The notes below the pieces were generated by a model. The model ran no database searches and had not been told where the DNA came from. It saw only the letters and a list, made by a program, of their open reading frames with translations. Of a DNA stretch of 64,000 bases, positions 21,556 through 33,600 are shown one piece after another. The stretch comes from Undaria pinnatifida (lineage: Eukaryota > Sar > Phaeophyceae > Laminariales > Alariaceae), in contig JABAKD010000013.1 in the NCBI GenBank assembly GCA_012845835.1, forward strand, positions 13,322,348 through 13,386,347. The letters are read 5' to 3'. Within the stretch, counting starts at the first letter, position 1; each line of letters begins with the position of its first letter. Both the position numbers and the translations under genes were made by a program.

Positions 21556-24500
21556 AGGGCTCCGCATGGGCGCCGGCATTCGCCGGCGCCCATGCTTCGG
21601 GTAGGGCAGGGCAGCACTTCGACAACTTAAGTTGTAGCTGTCAGATTTGGCATGCATTGAACTTTAAAGTAATGCCAAGAGTTTAATACGAACATGGGAT
21701 TATGAAAGTCATGATTCGACAAAAGCAAAAACGTAATATTATACAACAAAGAAGGCAAGGATAGGCGAAACACACTATGTTAAATGCGCCGTCAAGTAAA
21801 AGTTGGCGTCTATCAAACAAAAATACCGAAAAGAGTATTATTGAGAACCTGCGTAGCCTCTAGGCGAAACGAAAGAGGCCTTGGCATTAATGAAGAGACT
21901 GCACTGCTGTCCCCGTGGCAATGGAGGTTCGAAGTCGACAGGATGCAAAGTCGGTTTGCATCAAACGTCGACATGAGGCCATGTCAGACGGCCAGGTTTT
22001 GGAAGAACATTGCTTTGTTTGTTACGTGAAGGCTGTCGCATTGATTGGTCTGCGTGGTCGCGGGCGAGGAGAAAAACGTAGAAGAGGAGGGCTATCTCTC
22101 GTTGAGGCGGCGTTGTCTAAGATAGGTGCGGGGGTGGCTTTGCTCGTACGGGAGGTTGGCGTAGCGCTTCTTCTCTGTTTTTTCTCGAGAAGGCGGGATA
22201 TGTGTGTCTGCTATCTTCGCTTCGTGGGTGCTTTCACGTTGTCGAAATCGGACGCGTCCCCTCAATACATAATATCCGGAGTGTCTACCATGACGACTGC
22301 TGATGGTGCCGTGCGTATTTCCTAGAGACTGACATATTATTTACTGGTAGAAATAATCATATACCTTTCTTTGCAACATTATTTTTTCTTCATCCCATTT
22401 ATCATCCCCGCACCATTCTCGCGCTCCCTCCCAGTAGTAACTCAGATCCGGGGTCACATAGCGGGCCCTCCTCCTCCCTCCCCACTTCGGCACGTGCTTT
22501 CATTTTTACCGCGAGGAGAATCCAGCATTTTCTTCCCTCGTCGACTCGCGTCGAGTTATACCTAGCAGGCGCTCTCAGCAGCAGTTGATCTCTTTTTTTT
22601 ATTGCATTTTTGCAAATTAAGTCATGTTTCATCGTGGTGGGTGCCGAACTCAAGGACAACCAAACGTTGGAGGTATTCGAGGGTAAAACCACTAGACCAC
22701 CGGGGCGGCCGGCTGACAATTGATTAAAACAAAACAGGATCTTTGCATAGATAGAGATTACATTCCCTCCCCCATATTGTATGATATTACGATGGTTGAC
22801 GCGATATAGAATAAAGCGCCAAATACCTAAATATCAGCCTACGCGGAGTTTTAGATATCATGAACAACGAACGATCGCGACGGCAGAGCACGGCAAAGCA
22901 TAGCGCTTCGCTCTGCTGAGCTAGCGTTGCGCTGCGGTGCGCTGCTGAGCTGAGCCGCAGGGCACTGCACGGCGCTTCGTTGCTGTGAGCTATAGCGCTG
23001 CGATGGGGTGCTGGGCGGTGTGGAGCTGATGAGCCAAGCCCAGATCTCAGCCGATGAAGCTTCGCCAACTACAAAACAAATGGTGGTAATCAAAGCAAAG
23101 CTAAAGCTGGACCGTTCCGCAACTAATGCACAGGCGGCAAATTAGCGGCAAATCAACTTACTAGACCAAAAAAAAAAAAAAAAAAAGCGAAAAGGTTAAA
23201 AATCGTGTTGGCAGAAAAACCAAATTTGCAGGAAGCAGCTGAAAGGTCAAGAAACAGGCAATATTTCAGTTGTTGTTCTCACATTAACTCGCACAATCCA
23301 GTCCGTGGTCACAGGACTGGTTCCAGTCACTCTGGAGCAGAGGAATACCCTAGGGAAAAACACAAACAACCCAAGGTGGTACACGCGTAAATCACAGCTG
23401 ACGCAATTCATGCCTCCACCAGAAACATATAAATGTGAGATCGGGAGTCAGTATACGATGTGCCAGGTCCATACCGGTGCATACGTCTCATTACTCGCGC
23501 CTGGGAAAACCGACTATACCGCTTGCCACCCAAGAAAGACTACCACGTATATATCACACGTAGTATCTATCACTACGCATACGCACAACAGACGCAAGTC
23601 AATTGGAAAAAAAAACAAAGAACAAAGAAAAGAAAAGAAAGGAAATGGGTGCATGGGGCCAAGAAAAAGAAAAGAAAAATAAATTTTGGGGGGTCTACTG
23701 GCGAGGCTGCCACCAGAACGGGATGTCACATGTCACGTGGTCTTTCGACGGTCTACAGCAGTAGTACTACGAACGACTTCCGATACACTCACCGAAGCAC
23801 GGACTACCGGCCAATTACGCGATCGACAGCTGGCCGTGGTTGTCACGTGTCTCTGTGTTGGGGGCCCCTGCCCTGCCTCTTGTTGGCTCTTGAGAGTGAT
23901 GCGTGTACGACTAAACTTGCCAACGGCACTCGCACTGCACTTTGAGCTATCTGCTGTAGTTCTGGTTGCTACTAGTTGCTGCATTATGTGCTAGACGTTT
24001 CGCCCTTCGGCTACTGCTGCTACACCTGATGTTGTGTGTTTGCCAATGTCGTCAGTTGGCGTTCATGCTCGTCGTACATACTGCTATTCTCACCGAGTAC
24101 GTGCGGGTTTCCTCGTACCTCAACCGTACGACGACGAGCTCAAAACAGGACAGGAGGTGACATGAAATGGCATGGACAATGGCCACATAAGAAGCGAGCA
24201 CAGCGGGATAGTTCGCTGCGAATCAACCGCATTCGTTCATGCCTACAGCAGAGGCTGCCTGGAGTGTCAGCGGCCGTGCCAAAGCCAGGGCCAAAGGCCG
24301 AAGAGATGGCTCTTCTACCTGCTTGGTTTTGTCTCGAGATTCTGTTATATATTGGACAGAGTGATGCGTGTACGACTAAACTTGCCAACGGCACTCGCAC
24401 TGCACTTTGAGCTATCTGCTGTAGTTCTGGTTGCTACTTGCTGCAGTATGTGCTAGACGTTTCGCCCTTCGGCTACTGCTGCTACACCTGCTGTTTTGTG

Positions 24501-25365
24501 CTTGCCAATGTCGTCAATTGGCGTTCATGCTCGTCGTACATACTGCTGTTCTCACCGAGTACGTACGGGTTTCCTCGTACCTCAACCGTACGACGACGAG
24601 CTCAAAAACAGGACAGGAGGTGACATGAAATGGCATGAACAATGGCCACATAGAAGCGAGCACAGCGGGATAGTTCGCTGCGAATCAACTGCATTCGTTC
24701 ATGCCTACAGCAGAGGCTGCCTGGAGTGTCAGCGGCCGTGCTAAAGCCAGGGCCAAAGGCCGAAGAGACGGCTCTACCTGCTTGGTTTTGTCTCGAAATT
24801 CTGTCACGTGAAAGTATCATGATTTGGGAGTTATTTTGTCACGAAACGTCTTGCCGTCGGTAATTTGTGTCACGAAGTTGTTGGATATCGTCGGTAAGTT
24901 GTGTCACGTTTTAGGTGAACCCACACTAAAAAAATGAATTTCCAGCTGGCAAAACGAGCAGAAACAAAAGCAATAAAATGCCGAGCAAGAAACCAAACGA
25001 ACTAGTAAAAAAGTACAGCAAAGAAACTAACGCTCGAGAGTATGCCACCGCAAAATTCCAAACATTATCACGTACCGTTTGGAAATGATGCCAATTTTGT
25101 AAATCATTCAGGCCTTACAGCCATTAAGATTCAACAATTTTTCCAAAATTCCTCCTCGACACTCGCTCGTCTCGCTCGGCACCCGTCCGCGTTCACGTCG
25201 ATGTGCGGAACGGACACGGCAGGGCGAGGGGCGTTGGAGCCGCCCCCCGAAGGCGGCGCTCGAACCAAGCCATGTTCGACCGAAAATTCCAGTTCCGCGA
25301 ATCGCATACTTAGGCCGAGACAAAAAACTCCTGACCAAAGTCCATGACACCAAGGAATGACTCCA
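21555..25365. repeat. Segmental duplication, copy B
   Basis: Direct repeat of 16,335-20,410. Differences are mostly substitutions, short indels in homopolymers (for example the A run at 23,168-23,185) and the loss of the 18,640-18,900 region. It contains the same nested tandem pair (23,890-24,345 and 24,360-24,800). It begins with the perfect hairpin GGGCGCCGGCATTCGCCGGC plus GCCC at about 21,568-21,591. Its last 240 bp recur a third time at 51,640-51,835. Confidence 0.88.
22625..22712 (-). repeat. tRNA-like module, copy B
   Basis: The minus strand reads CCGGTGGTCTAGTGGTTTTA (A-box, tRNA-Glu-like D arm) and, about 40 bases on, GAGTTCGGCACCCACC (B-box-like). Acceptor and anticodon stems do not pair well, so a SINE head is more likely than a tRNA gene. 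Confidence 0.42.
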
Positions 25366-25479
25366 TATTCAAGGAATGATTTTATATATATTTATGTGGC
25401 CTAAACCTCTCGAAAACCTTTCCCCCCTCCCCCCCTCCCCCGCCTTGTTCCCATCGTTTCCTCCTGCATAAACGCCCCA

Positions 25480-26160
25480 CCTACTATCGAAATCCGCCAG
25501 AGTAATAAACACTTCCACGCCCTGGATATCGCCTCGTTATCGTTTCAGAGCCGTCCATGCCGCTGCTGCAATTCCCACCCACCCCCGTCCCCAACGCCCC
25601 TTTCTTCACCCAACACCCGCACCATCGCATAGACCTAGCACCCCGCGTATAGCCAACCCCTACATCTATGTGACCTAAAGCCCTCCCCCCCCGCCCCCGC
25701 CCCCCCCCCCCGCCACATTCCCCCTCCCCCACAAGAAGTATTTATAGTTTCCACGAACAAATAGACCTGCCCCACCCGTGCCCTTCCCCCCTTCCCCCCC
25801 CTCCCGCCCCCCTTTTGATCAAAATCAGGCCCCCACGTCCTTAAAAACTCCGCCCTCCCCTCACCGGATATTCGACTTACAGGATTCACTTGATAAACTG
25901 ATGCATTTCCTTCCACAGCTGTCAGATTTTGTCCCCCTCATAAACAGGTTTTATAGTTTCCGCGCACAGACTGCCTAACATCACCCTGTTGACCCTGGTA
26001 GCTACACTGTAGTTGCAAGGGGAGTCGCCGACCTATATCCTTAATGAGGACACACAACCCGTAATACGCGCGATCGGAGTATCACACACAGCTTGCAAAG
26101 ATGAGTTTCGACAAAACATTCGATCTCACAGCTGGAGTGTATTTTAATTTTTATAATATT
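25480..26160. repeat. C-rich tracts and inverted copy of the GCTGTGAGATCGAA element
   Basis: Contains long C-rich tracts (25,680-25,720 and 25,780-25,815). From about 25,840 to 26,160 it is collinear with 46,150-46,480 (shared TTCGACTTACAGGATTCACT, a TTTCCTTCCACAGCTGTCAG box and AACATCACCCTGTTGACCCT). The right end is the inverted GCTGTGAGATCGAA element. Confidence 0.75.
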
Positions 26161-27050
26161 TATTTTATATCTGCTGCTGATGCTGGTGCTCGTGCACTCA
26201 AGCTATCATCGTATCACGAATTGCAGCAGCAACACACGCGCGTCTGGCTCTACAGCAGTACGAATAATGGCACTAGACGCGCTCAACACAGGTGAGCGCT
26301 GCCCTCCCCTGCTCCCTGTGACACCACGACAGCATATAGTCCGTGCAGAACATTCTGTCCAACCGGTGTTAGGCCAATAAATTTACAAACACGACGAAAT
26401 GCAAGATACGACCACCATAAACAGTCGTGACCACCAGGGCCAAGGAAACAATGGCTGTTTTGACATTCATTATTTTTTTTTGCCTAGTCTAAAACCAATC
26501 AAGTTATATATTTTGCCCAGGACCGAAACAAAATGGGTTTATTTTCATAAAATCATGAATGTGTAGTCTATCGAACTATTAACACCAGTTTCCTTAAAAA
26601 TATAAACACAGCTCCGTTTACGAACGGACCAGAGGAATCGTTTGCCGCCCTTTAATTTATTATCCGCTGGATGGATTTCGTAACAATACAAGTAGCGAAA
26701 AAAAACGACGTCCCAGATCGGGTTTTCTGTCAATATCTTGGTGAAGTTTGAAATTTGCGTTTTTTTGCTTTGGGATAAGAGGTGCGCCTGAGGGAGAGAT
26801 GTCCAAATCCATCAGTATCTATCTATCTACTGCTGCTGCTGTACGTAATGCTACTGCTGCTCCTATTGCCATTACTTAAGTTATTATCATAAGGATATGA
26901 GTAGCTCAAGGTTGGAGCTCCGTGAATACTGCCCCACCCCGATCAAGGCAGCATGCCTTGCGCTACGTACAACTGTTAATAGCCACCCTTGCTACGCTGC
27001 TGCTGGTGTTAATCAAACTATCACAAGGTGGCCCGCTACTGGGGTGTAAG
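26160..27050. other. Intergenic sequence, no gene recognised
   Basis: Only short ORFs without recognisable domains are present. There is a short CTG-rich stretch near 26,830-26,865. Nothing else could be assigned. Confidence 0.4.
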
Positions 27051-27835
27051 AATAGACGACTTGCAAACTCGCTTGAAGAAAAAAAAAGCGGCGTGGGGGG
27101 GAAGTGATAATCAGGTAATTATGTGTTACATATAGTATGGCAATGCTCAAATATGCGGCACATCCTGCGTTCTCTTTTTTTCTTTGGGGGAAACTCTGCA
27201 CGACATGTCCTGACACGGCGGGTGCGGTAGGTTTACCACTCTTCACTGCCAGGGTGACAAGGTGGAACGACCAACAGTGACGCTCGACGTGATACCTGTC
27301 GCTGGGGTACCGCAAGGTCTGTAGACCTACCACACCAGGGCTCTATTTGTGTAGTGAAAGTTCGAGGTCTGAAGGCTGGCGTTGCCACACCTTTCTGCTG
27401 CTGCTGCAAGAATAACACGAGCGAACGGGAACCCGGAGACAATGCTACTCAGTGCCAGACGTGAAAGCATGGCATGTAGCTGTTACGGTCCTACCGAAAG
27501 AGACGACGGCCATGGAAGACTTACGAGCGTGCCCGGTGGACCTGGCCCGTCATTGGTGACCCTCGTCCTCTTACAAAACGAGCACGAGCTTGTAGCTAGA
27601 CAGATTGTTCGAAGTATACCGCATGGCGACAAAAAATGAGAGTCGCCTCGTTCACATAGCAGCGCAAGCATCAGGGGTATACACCTTTTTGGGCCGTTGC
27701 GCTCGGAGCCGTAACTCAGAAGCACTGGCACTCAAATCGCTCACCGACGGACGCAGCAAATTGGTCCTATCCTGCGTCCTGGGCAGACCAAACCAAACTG
27801 CACGCGCTGCTCACGTCTCACGTCTCGATATGTGG

Positions 27836-28088
27836 TTTCTCCAGGCGTGAGTAGTGAGACGTATGCACCGGCCTGGACCTGGCACATCGTAGACTGACTC
27901 CCGATTTCACTTTTATATGTTTCTGGTGGAGGCATGAATTGCGTCAGCTGTGATATATGCGTGTACCACCTTGGGCTGTGTGTGTTTTTCCCTGGGGTAT
28001 TCCTCAGCTCCAGAGTGACTGGAGCCTGTCCTGTGACCACGGACTTGATTATGCGAGTTAATGTGAGAACAACAACAACAACATGTGG
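27836..28088 (-). mobile_element. 247 bp dispersed element inserted with target-site duplication
   Basis: The left arm of the inverted repeat contains sequence absent from the right arm. It is flanked by ATGTGG at 27,830-27,835 and again at 28,083-28,088, while the right arm has a single CGTGG at the corresponding place (near 29,083). The element starts TTTCTCCAGGCGTGAGTAG and ends in a CAA run (GTT on its other strand). Related copies lie at 18,050, 23,268, 33,105, 45,433 and 62,050. It carries no ORF of note and no clear terminal inverted repeats or Pol III boxes. Confidence 0.85.
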
Positions 28089-28277
28089 GACAAAAAAAAA
28101 AAATACAGCTTGTGACCAAGCATCCACCAGCTAGATTGGAAAACCCACTCCTTTTCAAATTTGAAAATTTCACGGGGATCGCACCACCTCGCGCAACCAC
28201 ACAGAAAAACACCCCAACCCACAACCCCACCCTTGGCACTCGGCACACCCCGTCTCCGCGAACCTCGACGAAAGTAA

Positions 28278-28535
28278 ATGCCCCCATGCTCAACATACGT
28301 CGGGTGCAAGAACCCTGCCCAAGATGTTGGGGACCACGAATGCCACACGTGCAAGCGGCCGGTGCACAACCTGTGCCTGCAAGCCCTCAATGGTGTGGGC
28401 GACCGTCCGGAGGGAGGGTTTGTGTGCGGCCGTAACCAGAGGTGCGGTCTAGAACAGCAACCGGCTTCTGGCGCCACGCCTCTTTCGAAGAGGAAATGCG
28501 CTGCAGGTTCTAAGTGTACCCGCGGCACGAGATGA
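28278..28535 (+). CDS. Zinc-finger-like ORF, left arm of the inverted repeat
   Basis: An 85-codon frame with the pattern C-X11-C-X2-C-X4-H-X2-C around HECHTCKRPVHNLC and a later FVCG, resembling small RING/PHD-like fingers found next to transposases. The basic end reads RKCAAGSKCTRG. An almost identical copy is encoded in the other arm on the minus strand. Start and splicing are unknown. It is probably element-borne rather than a host gene. Confidence 0.5.
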   Translation: MPPCSTYVGCKNPAQDVGDHECHTCKRPVHNLCLQALNGVGDRPEGGFVCGRNQRCGLEQQPASGATPLSKRKCAAGSKCTRGTR

Positions 28536-28619
28536 CTCGTTAACGTGAAGAAGGCCTGCTGCGAAGGTTTAAAAAGGCTTAAAAAAACCTTCGCAGCAGG
28601 CCTTCTTCACGTTAACGAG

Positions 28620-28877
28620 TCATTTCGTGCCGCGGGTACACTTAGAACCTGCAGCGCATTTCCTCTCCGAAAGAGGCGTGGCGCCAGAAGCCGGTTGCTG
28701 TTCTAGACCGCACCTCTGGTTACGGCCGCACACAAACCCTCCCTCCGGACGGTCACCCACACCATTGAGGGCTTGCAGGCACAGGTTGTGCACCGGCCGC
28801 TTGCACGTGTGGCATTCGTGGTCCCCAACATCTTGGGCAGGGTTCTTGCACCCGACGTATATTGAGCATGGGGGCAT
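28620..28877 (-). CDS. Zinc-finger-like ORF, right arm of the inverted repeat
   Basis: Minus-strand counterpart of the ORF at 28,278-28,535 with three residue differences in the sequence read here. The two copies face each other across the centre of symmetry. Conservation of the reading frame in both arms may simply reflect recent duplication. Confidence 0.5.
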   Translation of the reverse strand: MPPCSIYVGCKNPAQDVGDHECHTCKRPVHNLCLQALNGVGDRPEGGFVCGRNQRCGLEQQPASGATPLSERKCAAGSKCTRGTK

Positions 28878-29862
28878 TTACTTTCGTCGAGGTTCGCGGA
28901 GACGGGGTGTGTCGAGTGCCAAGGGTGGAGTTGTGGTTGTGGGGTTGTGGGTTGGGGTGTTTTTCTGTGTGGTTGCGCGAGGTGGTGCGATCCCCGCGAA
29001 ATTTTCAAATTTGAAAAGGAGTGGGTTTTCCAATCTAGCTGGTGGATGCTTGGTCACAAGCTGTATTTTTTTTTTTTGTCCCACGTATCGAGACGTGAGA
29101 CGTGAGCAGCGCGTGCAGTTTGGTTTGGTCTGCCCAGGACGCAGGATAGGACCAATTTGCTGCGTCCGTCGGTGAGCGATTTGAGTGCCAGTGCTTCTGA
29201 GTTACGGCTCCGAGCGCAACGGCCCAAAAAGGTGTATACCCCTGATGCTTGCGCTGCTATGTGAACGAGGCGACTCTCATTTTTTGTCGCCATGCGGTTG
29301 ACTTCGAACAATCTGTCTAGCTACAAGCTCGTGCTCGTTTTGTAAGAGGACGAGGGTCACCAATAACGGGCCAGGTCCACCGGGCACGCTCGCAAGTCTT
29401 CCATGGCCGTCGTCTCTTTCGGTAGGACCGTAACAGCTACATGCCATGCTTTCACGTCTGGCACTGAGTAGCATTGTCTCCGGGTTCCCGTTCGCTCGTG
29501 TTATTCTTGCAGCAGCAGCAGAAAGGTGTGGCAACACCAACCTTCAGACCTCGAACTTCCACTACACAAATAGAGCCCTGGTGTGGTAGGTCTACAGACC
29601 TTGCGGTACCCCAGCGACAGGTATCACGTCGAGCGTCACTGTTGGTCGTTCCACCTTGTCACCCTGGCAGTGAAGAGTGGTAAACCTACCGCACCCGCCG
29701 TGTCAGGACATGTCGTGCAGAGTTTCCCCCAAAGAAAAAAAGAGAACGCAGGATGTGCCGCATATTTGAGCGTTGCCATACTATATTTAACACATAATTA
29801 CCTGATTATCACTTCCCCCCCACGCCGCTTTTTTTTTTTCAAGCGAGTTTGCAAGTCATCTA

Positions 29863-30626
29863 TAGCTCAAGGTTGGGACTCCTGACAGTCCAGTGAAACA
29901 TACACCCATGAGAGGATAGCTTGCTGCGCATCCACTAATAGCACCCAACAACCTCAAACTCTACAATCTCCTCAAGCTGGAAGAACGCTAACCCCTTGGC
30001 AAGGTTAGACACAACATGTGCCTTGATCTCCTTACTCGGTGCATCGACCATCACCACTCACCACGCGGTTCCGCACGGGAGAGAGGATGCACGTGCCATG
30101 CGGAGGCAAAAAGACGACGTTACCATTGCCGTACACGGAGCCTAGGAGCCGAGACAGCCCGTACCCGAACCTCATAGCTCACACCGCGGCTGCCAAGAGC
30201 AGGGTACTGCCCCCTTTCTCGACTGGTAGGGCTAGAGAGGCGCGTTTTTATGGTGCACGGCTTCGTAGGTCGCTGTCTCAAGCAGCAGTGTCTCGCTCGT
30301 CACGGCCAACAAAACACGCTCAAGATTTTCCTTTTGTCCCAAGGAGTTCATACCCAACTGGACGGCGTTATATATCGGGGGCAGCCGTATTGCAAGTATG
30401 CCCAGCAGCCAGCCGTGGCGCACGCCAGCCAGGGCAGCACAGTCAGGGCAGCACTAGGACGTTAAACTAGGAGGGAACGCTAGGAAGGAACGGGTGACAG
30501 GCACAATAGAAAAAGACCAGGCAGCACTGAAGGCGTTGCCGAAGATCGCTTCGAAGAGTAACATCCAGCACCCGACCAAAATACCTGTGGTACTGGTACT
30601 CGTACTGATAAATATCTCCCCTGAGA
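29863..30626. other. Sequence upstream of the taxilin-like gene
   Basis: No gene was recognised. This interval would hold the promoter and 5' UTR of the plus-strand gene starting at 30,627. No TATA box or other core element could be called with confidence. Confidence 0.35.
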
Positions 30627-33600
30627 ATGTCTGCTGAAAGCGGAACGTTAGAGGTTGCTGCTTCTGCTGTAGGTGGTGCTAATGCTACTGGTGCTGCTGA
30701 TACGGGTAGTGCTGCTGCTGCTGCCCCCCCTCCTCCCCCTCCTCCGACTGCTGCTACAGCGAAAGACATCGGCTCTGTCGGTGGTGGTGCAGACAGCGAT
30801 GAAGAAGCCGCGAAACAAAAGTTCGATGCAACTCTGGTAAGTGCACGGGGCCCAAAACGATTACAATCTGCACGGTGCGAATTTTGAGAGTGTTCCAACA
30901 GAGTGTTCGTACGTGTGATATGAAAAAAGTAAATGACAGATGCGATCGAGGACCAACGCCCGAATGGGTAGGGTGGACCGCAACTGGATCAATTCCGGCG
31001 GAAGGCTGTTCTCTCTTGGTCGGCAGTTTTATTGGTGGGCGAGCTTGCACAAGTCCCACACCACCCGGATGGACGATTATCCGGGTAGTTATCTCAACCG
31101 CACCTGGCACCCCAGGGACAAGTCGGCACCTGATTCCCAATGATCAAAGCCGAGTCGACCTACTCACGCATCCGTATACAATGGCATCTTGCGCCGCTGG
31201 AGTAGTAACGGTGACGGCCGATAGGGACAGCTCCTACCACGGGAACTGAAGGATACGCCAGCTAGCGCTGGATTGCAAACACGGTCCTATATGATCAAAC
31301 GAAGCGGACCGTAGCGCTAAAAAATGCAGGGCTTTTCACGGGTCATAACCCGACCGGCGGGTCGGGTCAATGGGGTTTCAAAATCTCGCGGGTCGGGTCG
31401 GGTCGGGTCATTACGTTTTAAAATCTCACGGGTCGGGTCGGATCGGGTCAAGAGGTTTTCAAAATCTCGCGGGTCGGGTCGGGTCGGGTCAAGAGGCTTC
31501 AAAATCTCGCGGGTTGGGTCGGGTCGGGTCAAGAGGTTTTAAAATCTCGCGGGCGGGTGGGGTCGGGTCGGATCGGGTCAAGAGGTTTTCAAAATCTCGC
31601 GGGTCGGGTCGGGTCATGACCTGCGAGATACGGGTCACTTCGCGGGGGAAGCCATAATGATCCGCGAGTTGTTTTGGGCCGACCCGCGGGTCAAACCCGC
31701 GGTTCTGGCCCGCGGATCCGCCTTTTTCAAACTTTACAGCTGAGAGCCATTGATGCCGTGCAGGGCCCGCGGGTCCGCAAATAAAATACAAACATTTCCG
31801 CTTCCGGCCTCCCTCGTGCAGATGCTCCGATCATATGTCATCACAGCGTGCAGAACAATCACCAGGCAGTACCCCTACCTACTCGTACCAAGGCATATAG
31901 CAGTGTGACGCGAATCCCATACCTGCTGAAGCCGTAACAACAGTAATATTACGGTCATACCAGTAAGAAATGTGACCAAACGTAAATAGGCAAGGAAGGG
32001 CAGTCGTCGTCGAAGCAGCAGCAGACCCCGGATTCTCGCGGATCGCAGCCCCTCCTGACAGACCCACTGCCCCAGTTGTGGGCTTGCTGCCGGAGGCGGC
32101 TCAGCTAGGCTGCTTGCCGGGGCTGGAGACTGCACAGATAGAAGATAGATATACAGCAGTAGTAGTAGCTAGCTCGAGAATTATCATACCAGACGAAATG
32201 TGACCAAACGTAAAAAAGCAAGAAAAGCAGTCGTCGTCGAAGCAGCAGCAGCACAGCAGCAGCAGCACCCTGGCAGCAGCAAGCACCAGCAGCAGACAAT
32301 GCATCCTCGCGGATCGCAGCCCCTGCTGACAGATCCACCGCCCCAGTTGTGGGCTTGCTGCCGGGGGCGGCTCAGCCAGGCTGCTTGCCGGGGCCGGAGA
32401 TAGCACTTATAACTTATAACTAGCTCGCTCGTCGGGTCGCTCGTCGGGTCGCTCGTCGGGTCGACCTGGTGACCTGGTGGTCTAGCGGTACGGGCATGCG
32501 CATGCATGTGGGTTGCGGTTTCTTTCCTATCTTTCGCGCGCACACCACATGACTTAATCAGCTGCAAACAATGCCGGTAAAAAACCCAGAGAACACGGCA
32601 TACTGGGAAAAGTACGAGGGACCAAGGACCAACCAACCGACCGAGGTATATACATGCTTTGACTCGTGAGAATGTCACGGGTCAAGTCGACCTGACCCGC
32701 ATGACATCCGCATCTCGCGGGTCACACGAATTGTGGCGGGTCGGGTCGGGTCGGGTCGGGTCAGGAGGATTTCAAAACCTCGCGGGTCGGGTCGGGTCGG
32801 GTCGGGTCTGGAGGTTTTCAAAATCTCGCGGGTCGGGTCGGGTCGGGTCGGGTCGGGTCAGGACGTCTCGAATTTTTCACGGGTCGGGTCGGGTCGGGTC
32901 AGCTTACCCGACCCGACCCGACCCGACCCGACCCGCGAGATTTGACCCGACCCGTGAAAAGGCCTGAAAAATTCCTCCAAGTTCAGAATTTTATACTACG
33001 TATAAAAATTGAAAAACTTTAGCTGTGAGTACGACCGATTGAATAGTTGAAACTCAAATTTGCAAGCTGCGTGATACATCTATGCATATTTGCTTTTGTA
33101 TATTTATTGTTCCCATTAACTTGCATAATCAAGTCATCGTGGTCACAGGACAGGCTCCAGTCACGCTGGAGTGGAGGAATACCCCCGGAAAAAAAACACG
33201 AGCGAAACCAAAAGTGGTACTTGTACACGCGCACAAGGTTCCCCTGCGGAAGCGGGGTGACGCAAGGTCGATAAGTTTCATCTATTACATATAGCAGCAG
33301 CAGCGGCGGGGGCGGAGGCGGCCGATGGCCCATCGAGGAATTGCGACACGGCAGCAGTAGTGTTTACAGCAGCAGCCATCTGGCAGGGGGGGGGGGCACA
33401 CACACTGGCTCAGCGAGCTCAAGACCACAGACAACCGATTGTTATTTTTATTAATAGAAAAAACGTACTCTCAACAGGAGACATCAACAGTGGCAGCAGC
33501 AGCAGCACAGCAGCTACACCACACAAAAATACATTTTTCTTTTGTTTTAAATGAAAAACGTCAGCTGTGAGTATCACCGATTGAATGGTTGCAACTCAAA

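Larger units (their letters stand above)
27052..29862. mobile_element. Long inverted repeat / foldback element
   Basis: Left arm about 27,052-28,571 and right arm about 28,585-29,862 are reverse complements separated by a roughly 13 bp A-rich spacer. The inner ends are the palindromic pair GCCTGCTGCGAAGG and CCTTCGCAGCAGGC. Arms differ by scattered substitutions and by one 253 bp insertion in the left arm. Each arm carries the same zinc-finger-like ORF. The structure resembles a foldback DNA transposon or an inverted duplication of one element. No transposase catalytic domain was recognised. Confidence 0.88.

Noticed and set aside
22625-22712. Functional tRNA-Glu gene
   Set aside because: The A and B boxes look right, but acceptor and anticodon stems do not pair and the module is duplicated with the surrounding repeat.
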